Origin: Hymenobacter algoricola
GTDB taxonomy: Bacteria > Bacteroidota > Bacteroidia > Cytophagales > Hymenobacteraceae
Reading direction: 5' to 3'
Assembly (NCBI RefSeq): GCF_039539525.1
Contig: NZ_BAABDH010000106.1
Location: 1 to 64,000, forward strand
DNA: 64,000 nucleotides
The notes beneath the pieces were generated by a model. That model saw only the letters and a program-made list of their open reading frames with translations, did not search any database and had not been told where the DNA came from. Of this stretch, positions 24,988 to 33,391 are shown piece by piece (the first letter of the stretch is position 1; every line of letters begins with the position of its first letter). Both the position numbers and the translations under genes were made by a program.

Positions 24988-25575
24988 TCAGTGGTTCAAA
25001 AGTAGGAACAAATACAGGTACAACCAAAGCGCGCCGAGGAAGTGCCAGTAGATGGTAACGTTACCAATGGAGAGCATCTGGCGCGAATGCACCTGGTAGT
25101 TCAGGCTCTTACGCAGAACGATGAGCAAAAAGATAAGTCCCGTAATGAGGTGAAAAGCGTGCACGCCCGTCAGCACGTACAAGAACGAGCCCGATGGATT
25201 TGAGTCGACGCCCCCAAAGAAAATTTTGTTCTGCACCAGGTCCACCCACACATTCCACTGGCCGATCAGAAAGGCCGCGCCCAGTACAAAGGTCAGAATC
25301 AGACCGATTTGCACGCGCCGTACCTCGTCTTTGCGGGCCGAGAAATATGCCCACTGCACCGTAGCACTGCTCAGCGCCAGAATGATAGTGGTAATAAGCA
25401 AGCGGGCCGGCAGGTCAAATTCCAGCCAGTTGCCCTCCTCGCGCCGCACGATGTAGGCGCTGGTGTAGGCGGCAAAAATCATGGTGATGCTCACCATCAT
25501 CAGCCACAGCAGAAACCGCAGTGGGTGGGTACCGGCGCCGGGTTCTTTTTCCGGCAAAAGCTCCGAAGTATTCAT
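24988..25575 (-). CDS. ctaE: Cytochrome c oxidase subunit III (second, shorter paralogue)
   Basis: 195 residues with five probable helices. Matching words are FLLWLMMVSITMIFAAYTSAYIV, GVHAFHLITGLIFLLIVL and YWHFLGALWLYLYLFLLLNH. The length and helix number fit the five-helix form of subunit III. It lies 22 bases upstream of the 257-residue paralogue and ten bases after the farnesyltransferase gene. Whether both enter one complex or serve alternative forms cannot be told from sequence. Confidence 0.9.
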   Translation of the reverse strand: MNTSELLPEKEPGAGTHPLRFLLWLMMVSITMIFAAYTSAYIVRREEGNWLEFDLPARLLITTIILALSSATVQWAYFSARKDEVRRVQIGLILTFVLGAAFLIGQWNVWVDLVQNKIFFGGVDSNPSGSFLYVLTGVHAFHLITGLIFLLIVLRKSLNYQVHSRQMLSIGNVTIYWHFLGALWLYLYLFLLLNH

Positions 25576-25584
25576 TGAAAGAAA

Positions 25585-26436
25585 TTAAAGTTTGTCGAGC
25601 ACCAGCGCAATCTGAACGATGGGCAGGTAGAGAAAAGAACCGAACATGATGCTCATGGCGGCCTTTTTGGTGCAGGTGCGCATCAGGTAGAAAGTCTGCA
25701 TCAGAAACAGCACCCCGCACACCACGGCCACAATAGCGTAGATCTTGCCGCTGATGCCAAACTGAAACGGCAGCAGACTCAGCGGAATCAGCAGCAGCGT
25801 GTAAGTCATGATCTGAAAGGCGGTGCGCATGTCCTTGCCGCCGGGCGTGGGCAGCATCTTAAAGCCGGCCTTCTTGTAGTCCTCATCCAAAACCCAGGCA
25901 ATGGCCCAGAAGTGCGGAAACTGCCACATAAACTGAATGCCGAACAGCACCCAGGCTTCAAGACCCAGAATACCCGTGGCGGCCACGTAGCCGATCAGGG
26001 GTGGCATGCCCCCCGGAATGGCCCCTACAGCCACGCAGATGGGCGAAATGCGCTTGAGCGGGGTATAGACAAACCCATAGAGGATCAACGACAGCAACGA
26101 CAGCGCTGCCGCCTGGGCATTGAAGAAGTAAGTCAGCAGGCCCAAGCCGAAAACGCCCAGCACGATGGTAAATACCCAGGCTTCGGTGATGCTGAGCACA
26201 CCCATCGGCAACGGCCGGTTGGCCGTACGCTTCATGAGCTTGTCGAGGTCCCGCTCGAAGATCTGGTTGATGGTATTGGCCGAGCCCGTGACGGCCAGAC
26301 CGCCCACCATAACCAGCAACGCCCGAGTCCAGTCGAGTTCCTGCACGCCGAGCAGGTAGCCAATGGCGCTGGAAAACGCCACCGTCAAGGCCAGTCGAAA
26401 CTTGATCAACTGGAAATACGCCTTGGCTTTTATCAT
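25585..26436 (-). CDS. ctaB: Protoheme IX farnesyltransferase (heme O synthase)
   Basis: 283 residues from ATG at 26436 (MIKAKAYFQLIKFRL), which matches the usual family start; 24 more codons are open but overlap the heme A synthase gene. UbiA-fold protein with about nine helices. The prenyl-diphosphate site is NTINQIFERDLDKLMKRT and the second Asp-rich region is DEDYKKAG. It attaches farnesyl to heme b to make heme O for the aa3 oxidase. It follows ctaA, its pathway partner, by 52 bases. Confidence 0.94.
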   Translation of the reverse strand: MIKAKAYFQLIKFRLALTVAFSSAIGYLLGVQELDWTRALLVMVGGLAVTGSANTINQIFERDLDKLMKRTANRPLPMGVLSITEAWVFTIVLGVFGLGLLTYFFNAQAAALSLLSLILYGFVYTPLKRISPICVAVGAIPGGMPPLIGYVAATGILGLEAWVLFGIQFMWQFPHFWAIAWVLDEDYKKAGFKMLPTPGGKDMRTAFQIMTYTLLLIPLSLLPFQFGISGKIYAIVAVVCGVLFLMQTFYLMRTCTKKAAMSIMFGSFLYLPIVQIALVLDKL

Positions 26437-26488
26437 TAAGGAAGGGAACAGACCACCCGTGGTAGCAACCGCCAACGGGGCCGCAAAG

Positions 26489-27574
26489 TTACGCAACGAC
26501 GCCCGCATAAGCGACCGGCACGGTGAATTTCGTCAGCCGCCGGTACGTGACGATGGTGAGAAACTGGGAGCCGAACAGCAGCGTGGCTACCGTGAGGTGA
26601 ACGGGCTGCACCGCAGCCGGCAGCGCCAGGTAAGCCAGCGTTATGCCCGCCAGGATTTCCAGCCCGATAAAAGTCAGGTTGAGCGTCGCCAGTCGGCGCA
26701 AGCGGTAGTCGGCCAGCATGTAGAGCCGGTAGGCCACGTACCCGTTCAGCAGCAGCAGCAGGGCCGAAAACGTCCGGTGAATTTTGAACGTGATACCCAG
26801 CTGCTCCACCCAGTCGGCCCGGTTGAGGTAATTATTGGCCGCGGCCACCATGTCGATCTGCTCCCGTACCTGGGTGCCCAACACGATCTGCGCGAACGTC
26901 AGCAGCGTTATCAGCCAGAGCAAAGCCGTTAGGCCCGTTGAAGGCGCGGGCGGCGAGGCCTGTGGGGTGGCATATTCCTTTTGCGACCGGACCACGGCGT
27001 AAATCAGCATCGCCACGATCAGCAGGGCCACGCCCATATGAATCGTGACCAGCACCGGCAGCAGGTTGGTGGAAACGACCAGGGAACCCAGCCAGCCCTG
27101 AAACCCCGTCAGCAGAAACGAGGCGAAGGCCAGCCAGAACACTGCCCGGTCGCGCCGCCAGTACGGCAGGGCAAATACCACTGTCAGGAAGATAAAGACG
27201 CCGATAAGAGCACCCAGCAACCGGTTCAGGTATTCAATCCAGGTTTTGGTAGCATTGAAATCCGTTTCGATGTACTGGGTAGGGTGGGCGAATATCTCCC
27301 CGGCTACCTGCTTAAACCCCAGTCTCTCCAGCGTCTGGGCCAGCTTCTGGTTTTTAGCTACCCGCTGGGCCAGGTACACCTCTTTGTAGTCGGCAGGCAG
27401 CTGGCTGATCTGCGTGGGGGGCACCCATTGTCCAAAGCACTTGGGCCAGTCGGGGCAGCCCATGCCGGAGCCCGTGCTGCGGACCACGCCGCCAACCAGA
27501 ATGAGCAGGTAAACCGCTACCACCGTCAGGATACCGACGAAGCGGAAGCGGCGCACAAAAGCAGGTAGTTGCAT
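26489..27574 (-). CDS. ctaA: Heme A synthase (COX15/CtaA family)
   Basis: 361 residues from ATG 27574 (MQLPAFVRRFR); another ATG five codons upstream (27589) is equally possible. Eight helices in two four-helix repeats. The N-terminal motif STGSGMGCPDWPKCFGQWVP holds the conserved cysteine pair; His residues lie in HMGVAL and HRTFSALLLL, and VHLTVATLLFG closes the second bundle. It oxidises the methyl group of heme O to give heme A. First gene after the internal terminator that follows ctaD, so it probably has its own promoter. Confidence 0.93.
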   Translation of the reverse strand: MQLPAFVRRFRFVGILTVVAVYLLILVGGVVRSTGSGMGCPDWPKCFGQWVPPTQISQLPADYKEVYLAQRVAKNQKLAQTLERLGFKQVAGEIFAHPTQYIETDFNATKTWIEYLNRLLGALIGVFIFLTVVFALPYWRRDRAVFWLAFASFLLTGFQGWLGSLVVSTNLLPVLVTIHMGVALLIVAMLIYAVVRSQKEYATPQASPPAPSTGLTALLWLITLLTFAQIVLGTQVREQIDMVAAANNYLNRADWVEQLGITFKIHRTFSALLLLLNGYVAYRLYMLADYRLRRLATLNLTFIGLEILAGITLAYLALPAAVQPVHLTVATLLFGSQFLTIVTYRRLTKFTVPVAYAGVVA

Positions 27575-27649
27575 TCGTAAGGAGAACAAGCCAGGTACTA
27601 GGTTTATAACAATTTAAACCCCGTTTAGATTGCTAATGGCCAGGAGAAA

Positions 27650-27714
27650 CCCCGATAATCGGGGCTGGATTCTGCACAAGAAAACGGGCCGCTGTACATA
27701 CAGCGGCCCGTTTC
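27650..27714 (-). terminator. Two hairpins after ctaD
   Basis: CCCCGATAATCGGGG (27650-27664) and a strong stem ACGGGCCGCTG/CAGCGGCCCGT flanked by GAAA and TTTC (27680-27714). On the minus strand the second is met first, about 20 bases after the ctaD stop, and could separate act-ctaCD from the assembly genes or lower read-through. Confidence 0.7.
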
Positions 27715-27736
27715 AGATGTCAATGCTAAATGGCGC

Positions 27737-29593
27737 TTACTCCATGTCGCGCTCGTAGGGCAGGTTCGATGACTGCGTCTGCGAGTACGGTACGTTTTGC
27801 GGAATAAAGTCCTCCGTAGCACCGGGCTTGCTGTAATCGTAAGGCCAGCGGTACACGGCAGGAATCTCGCCGGGCCAGTTGCCGTGGCCGGGAACTACGG
27901 GCGTCGTCCACTCCAGCGTGGTCGAGTTCCACGGGTTTTCGGTAGCGCGACGGCCGCGGAAAATGCTGTAGAAGAAGTTGACAATGAAGATGAACTGGGC
28001 AAAGAAGGCCAGAATAGCAGCTACCGAAATGAATTTATTCAGGTCGGCAAACTGGCTGAAGGTATCGAAGCCAGTCCAGGCGTAGTAGCGGCGGGGGAAG
28101 CCGGCGATGCCTACGTAGTGCATCGGCAGGAATACCAGGTACACGCCGGCGAAGGTCAGCCAGAAGTGAATGTAGCCCAGCTTCTCGTCCATGAGACGGC
28201 CAAACATCTTGGGGAACCAGTGGTACACCCCGGCAAAGAGGCCGAAGAAGGCCGACGAGCCCATTACTAAGTGGAAGTGAGCTACCACGAAGTAGGTGTT
28301 GTGCATCTGAATGTCCAGAGCCGCGTTGCCGAGAATGATACCGGTCAGGCCACCCGAGATGAACAGCGACACGAAGCCAATCGAGAATAGCATGGCCGTA
28401 GTGAAGCGGATGTTGCCGCGCCACAGCGTAGCCAGCCAGTTGAAGGTCTTTACGGCCGACGGTACGGCAATGATCAGCGTCAGGAACATGAAGACCGAAC
28501 CCAGGAACGGATTCATGCCGGTGATGAACATGTGGTGAGCCCACACCACGAAGGACAGCAACGAGATACCCATCAGCGAGCCAATCATGGCGCGGTAGCC
28601 GAAGACCGGCTTACGAGCGTTGGTAGCCAGGATTTCGGATACCATACCCATGGCGGGCATGATAACGATGTATACTTCGGGGTGACCCAGGAACCAGAAC
28701 AAGTGCTGGAACAAGATGGGCGAGCCACCAACGTTCGGCAATGCCTGCCCGGCAATGTAGATATCCGACAGAAAGAACGACGTGCCGAACGAACGGTCGA
28801 AGATCAGCAGCAGAGCCGCCGAAAACAGCACCGGGAATGACAACAGGCCCAGCACCGCCGTCAGGAAGAAGGCCCAGATGGTCAGCGGCAGCTTCGACAT
28901 CGACATCCCGCGGGTCCGCAGGTTGATGACGGTAGTGATGTAGTTGACCCCACCCAGCAGCTGCGAGATGATGAACAGTGCCATCGACACCAGCCAGAGC
29001 GTCATGCCCATGCCGGAGCCGGGAATAGCCTGTGGAAGCGCACTCAGCGGTGGATAGATTGTCCAGCCCGCCGAAGCCGGACCGGTTTCCAGAAACAGCG
29101 AAGTAAACATGACAATGCTCGACAGGAAGAAGAACCAGTACGAGAGCATGTTCATGAAGCCCGACGCCATGTCGCGGGCACCCACCTGCAGCGGAATCAG
29201 AAAGTTGGAGAACGTGCCCGACAGGCCGGCCGTCAGCACGAAGAACACCATGATGGTACCGTGCATCGTCACCAGAGCCAGATAGAACTCGGGGTTCAGC
29301 TTGCCGGCTTCGATCCACTTGCCCAGGAACGGCTTAAGCCACTCCATGGTCGATTCGGGCCAGCCGAGCTGCAGACGGAACAGGCTCGACAGCATGCCGC
29401 CCAGAATAGCCCAGAGAATACCGGTAATTAGGAACTGCCGGGCAATTACTTTGTGGTCCTGGCTAAAGACATACTTGAACAGCCAGTGCTGGTCGTGATG
29501 CTCGTGCTCATCGTGGTGCACGTCGTGCCCGGTGTGGGGCATGACCGTGCCGACGCCGTGCACCTGCGAGTTGGTAGGAAGGTTGGCAGCCAT
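27737..29593 (-). CDS. ctaD: Cytochrome c oxidase subunit I (aa3-type)
   Basis: 618 residues with twelve or more helices. The active-site motif HPEVYIVIMPAMGM gives the CuB His and the cross-linked Tyr; HHMFITG provides the other two CuB ligands; HNTYFVVAHFHLVMGSS holds heme a3/a ligands. The YPPLSALP loop and GFPRRYYAW are family landmarks. It carries heme a, heme a3 and CuB and reduces oxygen while pumping protons. Follows ctaC by 24 bases and ends before two hairpins. The His-rich N-terminus (HDVHHDEHEHHDQH) may bind metal. Confidence 0.96.
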   Translation of the reverse strand: MAANLPTNSQVHGVGTVMPHTGHDVHHDEHEHHDQHWLFKYVFSQDHKVIARQFLITGILWAILGGMLSSLFRLQLGWPESTMEWLKPFLGKWIEAGKLNPEFYLALVTMHGTIMVFFVLTAGLSGTFSNFLIPLQVGARDMASGFMNMLSYWFFFLSSIVMFTSLFLETGPASAGWTIYPPLSALPQAIPGSGMGMTLWLVSMALFIISQLLGGVNYITTVINLRTRGMSMSKLPLTIWAFFLTAVLGLLSFPVLFSAALLLIFDRSFGTSFFLSDIYIAGQALPNVGGSPILFQHLFWFLGHPEVYIVIMPAMGMVSEILATNARKPVFGYRAMIGSLMGISLLSFVVWAHHMFITGMNPFLGSVFMFLTLIIAVPSAVKTFNWLATLWRGNIRFTTAMLFSIGFVSLFISGGLTGIILGNAALDIQMHNTYFVVAHFHLVMGSSAFFGLFAGVYHWFPKMFGRLMDEKLGYIHFWLTFAGVYLVFLPMHYVGIAGFPRRYYAWTGFDTFSQFADLNKFISVAAILAFFAQFIFIVNFFYSIFRGRRATENPWNSTTLEWTTPVVPGHGNWPGEIPAVYRWPYDYSKPGATEDFIPQNVPYSQTQSSNLPYERDME

Positions 29594-29617
29594 AGAGAAG
29601 CGTGCGTTAAATTGAAA

Positions 29618-30688
29618 TTAGAGGGCGGGATTGAGTTTAGGACCGACGGCAGCCGTGGCGGCCGGGGCTACTTCCTTTTCAACCGGATTACCCGACTTCT
29701 GTTTGAGATTTGCCAATACATCTGGATTCTGCTCCGAGAAGGACTTCTGCGCCCCGTACCAGGCCACGTAATCGTCCGGCTCGTCGACCACGATGTTCAG
29801 CTTCATGGCGAAGTGGCCACGGCCGCAGATCTGGTTGCAGGCCAACTCATAGTTGAACTTCGGGTTGCCCAGCTTGGCGCGCATCTCATCGGTAGTGGTG
29901 GTAGGCGTAAACCAGAACTTGGTGGGCATACCCGGCACGGCGTACATCTGCACCCGGAAGTGGGGCATGTACACGGCGTGCAGCACGTCGCGCGAGCGAA
30001 TCTTGAGCAGCACCGGGTGGCCTTTCGGCACGTGAATCTCGCCAGCGACGAAGTCGTCCAAACCGCTCTTGTCTTTCAGGTCGAAGCCGAACTCGTTGGT
30101 GGCATCAATCAAACGGTAATTGACCACGCCCAGCTTCTGGTCGCGACCGGGGTAGCGAACCAGCCAGTTGAACTGCTTGCCCATCACTTCCAGCACGATT
30201 GAATCCTTGGGGGCGGGGCCGGTGATCTTGCTCCACTCCTTCCAGCCGGCGAATACCAGGCCCGCCATAACGATGGCGGGGATGATGGTCCAGATGATTT
30301 CAATCTTGTTGTTGTGCGAGAAGAAGAAGGCGCGCCGTCCTTCCTGGTGCTGATACTTGTAAGAGTAGTAGAACAGCAGCACCTGCGTAAGGGTGAAAAC
30401 GATGCCCAGGATAAGCATGGTCACCCAGAACATCCGCTCCAGCGCGAAGCCGTGGACGGAAGCAATCGGCGGGTTCATCTTGCCGTAGTTCTCGACAAAG
30501 GAATAGGCAAACCAGGCGCCGCCCAGCACCAGGAACGCCATCATCAGAATGGCATTCACGCGGTTGCTGGTGCCAATCTCACGGGTAGAGCTGCCCGAGA
30601 AAATAGAGGTCAGGATCTGGATGCGGAACAGCAGGCCAAATACGACCAGCAGCAACAGCAGCAGCAGAAAGATACCAAGAGCAATCAT
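29618..30688 (-). CDS. ctaC: Cytochrome c oxidase subunit II (CuA, no heme c domain)
   Basis: 356 residues. An extra N-terminal helix (1-27), two further helices (about 45-65 and 88-110), then the CuA cupredoxin domain. Ligands are His236 in VLHAVYMP, Cys283, Cys287, His291 and Met294 in CNQICGRGHFAM. The usual Glu between the cysteines is Gln285; only its backbone carbonyl binds copper, so the site should work. No CxxCH is present, so the enzyme is aa3 rather than caa3 type and must take electrons from a separate cytochrome c domain, probably on ActA or ActE. Confidence 0.94.
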   Translation of the reverse strand: MIALGIFLLLLLLLVVFGLLFRIQILTSIFSGSSTREIGTSNRVNAILMMAFLVLGGAWFAYSFVENYGKMNPPIASVHGFALERMFWVTMLILGIVFTLTQVLLFYYSYKYQHQEGRRAFFFSHNNKIEIIWTIIPAIVMAGLVFAGWKEWSKITGPAPKDSIVLEVMGKQFNWLVRYPGRDQKLGVVNYRLIDATNEFGFDLKDKSGLDDFVAGEIHVPKGHPVLLKIRSRDVLHAVYMPHFRVQMYAVPGMPTKFWFTPTTTTDEMRAKLGNPKFNYELACNQICGRGHFAMKLNIVVDEPDDYVAWYGAQKSFSEQNPDVLANLKQKSGNPVEKEVAPAATAAVGPKLNPAL

Positions 30689-30697
30689 TGGGGAGGA

Positions 30698-30788
30698 GTT
30701 AGTAACGAGAACTTAGAACGTAGAGCCTGATGCCACTGACCATATTCTGATCCAAGCGCTCAGCTCTATTACTCTCAGCTCTAAAAAT
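30698..30788. repeat. Inverted low-complexity word repeat (AGAGC/AGAAC type)
   Basis: The left arm 30698-30726 (words GAGAAC, TTAGAAC, GTAGAGC) faces the right arm 30762-30788 (AGCTCT, ACTCTCAGCTCT, AAAAATTA), its approximate complement, across a 35-nt spacer. It fills the space between actF and ctaC within the same transcription direction. Confidence 0.65.
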
Positions 30789-32119
30789 TAAGTGGTGTGA
30801 TGCACGCACTCGTCCAGAAACGGATGGTTTACCGGAACCAGCGAAGCTTTCGACAGGCGCTTGGTGAAGAGAATCAGGTAGCTGCCCAGGAAAATCAGGG
30901 CAATGCCGATTTCAATGATAAACCCATTATCCCCCTTCATAGTTGCTGGCATGAACATTAAATAAAAGTCCGACCAGTGACCAATCAGGATGGCGATGCT
31001 CACGATTTTGAGCATGATCATCTGCCGCTTGGCATCCCGCGTCATCATCAGCAGGAAGGGAAAAACGAAGTTGATTGCCAGGTTGAAGTAGAAGATCCAG
31101 GTGTAGGCACCGTTGAAGCCGCCAAGACGCTGGTTGTAGTAAACTGCTTCCTCGGGCAGGTTGGCGTACCAGATCAGCATGAACTGCGAGAACCACACGT
31201 AAGTCCAGAAGATGCTGAAGCCGAACATGAACTTACCCAAGTCGTGCAGGTGGTTCGCGTTCAGGAAGCGCAGATAGCCGGCTTGCTTGAGGTAGATGGC
31301 GGTCAGCGTCGTGACGGCAATGCCCGATACCCACCACGAGGCGAAAACGTACCAGCCGAACATGGTGCTGAACCAGTGCACGTCGACCGACATCACCCAG
31401 TCCCAGGCCGACATCGACGAGGTAACGGCGTACAGCACCAGAAACAGAGCGGCTACGTTGATGCTCTTGTGGAAATATTCGGTGCCCCCATTCAGATCCT
31501 CTTCCAGGGAAAGCTTGCGCAGACGCTCGGAGAAGAACCACCAGATGCCCAGGAACACCACCATGCGAATCACGTAGAACGGCAGGTTCAGAAAACCGCT
31601 CTTGCCAGCAATGATAGCGTCATAGTTAGCGCTGCCCTTGGTCATGATGCCGGGCATCGTCCAGTGGAACAGGTCGTGGTTGATCAGACTCAACCCGAAT
31701 ACCAGCAGCATAATGATACCGCCGGGCAGAATCCAGGCGCTCATGGCCTCGTTGATGCGCTTGATCATAACCGACCAGCCTGCGTAGGCCACGTACTGCA
31801 GCGCCACGAAGAAGGTGCCGATGGCCGAAACGCCCACGAAGAACACATTGCTGTGCCACAGGCTAACGATAACCCGCTTGAGCCAGATGGGGCTCCCGGC
31901 GTGTCCGCCGCCGTGTTCGGCAGCGGCTCCGTGAGCAGCCGCCGCGCCGTGCGCGACCCCGGCCGCTTCGTGGTGCCCCGGGAACATGATGGCGGCGATG
32001 ATGCCGATAACCAGCAGAACGACGCCGGCGGCAATAATCAGGAGAAAATTACGGTTAGTGCCCGGCGAAACCTCGAGGTATTCAGCCGTGGCGCTTTCGT
32101 GATGCGTCAGAGTTGCCAT
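30788..32119 (-). CDS. actF: Alternative complex III quinone-binding subunit ActF
   Basis: 443 residues from ATG 32119 (MATLTHHES); 35 further codons are open but Arg/Lys-rich and overlap actE. A His/Ala/Gly-rich loop (about 55-80) follows the first helix, then nine more helices. Family words are LPGGIIMLLVFGLSLINHDLFHWTMPG, SMSAWDWVMSVDVHWFSTMFGWY and FWTYVWFSQFMLIWYANLPEE. ActF is a membrane subunit of the quinol:electron-acceptor oxidoreductase that replaces the bc1 complex in these bacteria. It follows actE by four bases. Confidence 0.92.
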   Translation of the reverse strand: MATLTHHESATAEYLEVSPGTNRNFLLIIAAGVVLLVIGIIAAIMFPGHHEAAGVAHGAAAAHGAAAEHGGGHAGSPIWLKRVIVSLWHSNVFFVGVSAIGTFFVALQYVAYAGWSVMIKRINEAMSAWILPGGIIMLLVFGLSLINHDLFHWTMPGIMTKGSANYDAIIAGKSGFLNLPFYVIRMVVFLGIWWFFSERLRKLSLEEDLNGGTEYFHKSINVAALFLVLYAVTSSMSAWDWVMSVDVHWFSTMFGWYVFASWWVSGIAVTTLTAIYLKQAGYLRFLNANHLHDLGKFMFGFSIFWTYVWFSQFMLIWYANLPEEAVYYNQRLGGFNGAYTWIFYFNLAINFVFPFLLMMTRDAKRQMIMLKIVSIAILIGHWSDFYLMFMPATMKGDNGFIIEIGIALIFLGSYLILFTKRLSKASLVPVNHPFLDECVHHTT

Positions 32120-32123
32120 ATCG

Positions 32124-32867
32124 TTAGTTCGATGAGCCGTTACGTCCTTTGTCACCCTGGCCCGGAGTTTCCGAGCCTTTATCGGCCTGCGCTTGCAGCG
32201 TTGGCTTCTGCGTCTGCGGATCATTCGCCTGGGTTGAGTCGCCGCTCATGTCGGCCTTCATCCCATTTGCTTTCATATAGTCCTCCATTCCGTCGGGACC
32301 TTTACCGAGTTGTAGTACGCGAACGTACATGGCAATCTTCCAGCGCTCCTCGGGGTTCACCTGCGAGCCATGCGGCATCATGCGGTTGCGGCCCCACTGA
32401 ATGACGTGGTAGATGTGCCCTTCGTTCATGGTTTTGTAAGCCCCCGCCGAGTAGTTGGGGACGCCCTTGAACTTGATGCCGACCAGCCCCTGACCGTCGC
32501 CCTGCTCGCCGTGGCAGTGTAGGCAGTTGCGCACGTACAGGGCTTTGCCTTCTTCCAGATTGTTCTTGGACTGGGCGTAGGGGTTACGCAGCTTTTGCTC
32601 GGCCGTAGCGACACTATCCTTCGGAATGTGGGTGTAGTAGTCTTCCTTGCCCCGGGGCACAGTGCCGACTACCGGAGTCCGCTCGTTGATGCCCATTGGG
32701 TTGATGGTGTTCGTGCCTACCTGACGCAGTGGGTCGTACGGGATGGATTCGTACATCTGCGGGGCGTATTCGATGCCGGGGTTATCGGCCTGGTTGCAAC
32801 TGGCGGCAACCACCGAACCAAACAGGATAGCCGACGCTTGCAGACCTAGTTTCAGCGAATGCGTCAT
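32124..32867 (-). CDS. actE: Monoheme cytochrome c subunit ActE (lipoprotein)
   Basis: 247 residues. A lipobox VAASC puts the lipidated Cys at 24, anchoring the protein to a membrane. A class I cytochrome c domain has C115-LHC-H119 for covalent heme and a distal Met in RMMPHG. The C-terminal 45 residues are Gln/Thr/Gly-rich and likely disordered. In the complex ActE passes electrons from the ActA hemes toward the oxidase. The ATG overlaps the actD stop by one base (TAATG), so translation is probably coupled. Confidence 0.93.
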   Translation of the reverse strand: MTHSLKLGLQASAILFGSVVAASCNQADNPGIEYAPQMYESIPYDPLRQVGTNTINPMGINERTPVVGTVPRGKEDYYTHIPKDSVATAEQKLRNPYAQSKNNLEEGKALYVRNCLHCHGEQGDGQGLVGIKFKGVPNYSAGAYKTMNEGHIYHVIQWGRNRMMPHGSQVNPEERWKIAMYVRVLQLGKGPDGMEDYMKANGMKADMSGDSTQANDPQTQKPTLQAQADKGSETPGQGDKGRNGSSN

Positions 32868-33391
32868 TAGTTCTTAGTCATTTCTTTTTCGTTCACCTCC
32901 GATGCGCCGTTCTCGCGCAGCAGTTTGGCCAACCCATTCAGGTCCGAATTCTCGTTCAGCTCGATGGCTACCACAAACTTATCGTCCGTCGAGCGCACGT
33001 CCAGCACCGGGGTTCTCCAGCGTGGGTAGAGCTTGCTGATGGTGTAAAAGGTAATCACCATACCATGGCAGCAAAAGAATACCGTCAGCTCGAAGGAAAC
33101 CGGGATGAAGGCGGGCAGCGCAATGTGCGGCTTGCCGCCGATAATCATCGGCCAGTCGAAGCCCAGCATGTAGATCTGCATCCACAGGGCAAAGGCCAAG
33201 CCCGTCATACCGTAGAAAAACGCGGCAATCGGGAGACGCGACCGTTCGATGCCCAGGGCATCGTCCATGCCGTGGATCGGGAAGGGCGTGAATACCTCGT
33301 AGATCTTAACGCCCGCACCGCGGATGTTTTCTACGGCGTGCAGCAGCACATCTTCGTCTTCAAAGATGCCGAGGGCGAAGCGCTTAGTCAT
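32867..33391 (-). CDS. actD: DUF3341 protein ActD of alternative complex III
   Basis: 174 residues. A cytoplasmic N-terminal domain with LGIFEDEDVLLHAVENIRGAGVKIYEVFTPFPIHGMDDALG is followed by two helices (about 55-80 and 95-125) with GGKPHIALPAFIPVSFELTVFF, then a small C-terminal domain. This is the DUF3341 signature of ActD, a structural subunit of unknown individual role. It overlaps actC by eight bases and abuts actE. Confidence 0.93.
   Translation of the reverse strand: MTKRFALGIFEDEDVLLHAVENIRGAGVKIYEVFTPFPIHGMDDALGIERSRLPIAAFFYGMTGLAFALWMQIYMLGFDWPMIIGGKPHIALPAFIPVSFELTVFFCCHGMVITFYTISKLYPRWRTPVLDVRSTDDKFVVAIELNENSDLNGLAKLLRENGASEVNEKEMTKN

Noticed and set aside
24192..25575. Subunit III split by a frameshift
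   Set aside because: Both genes have complete helices and family landmarks and their own starts; they are paralogues rather than halves.
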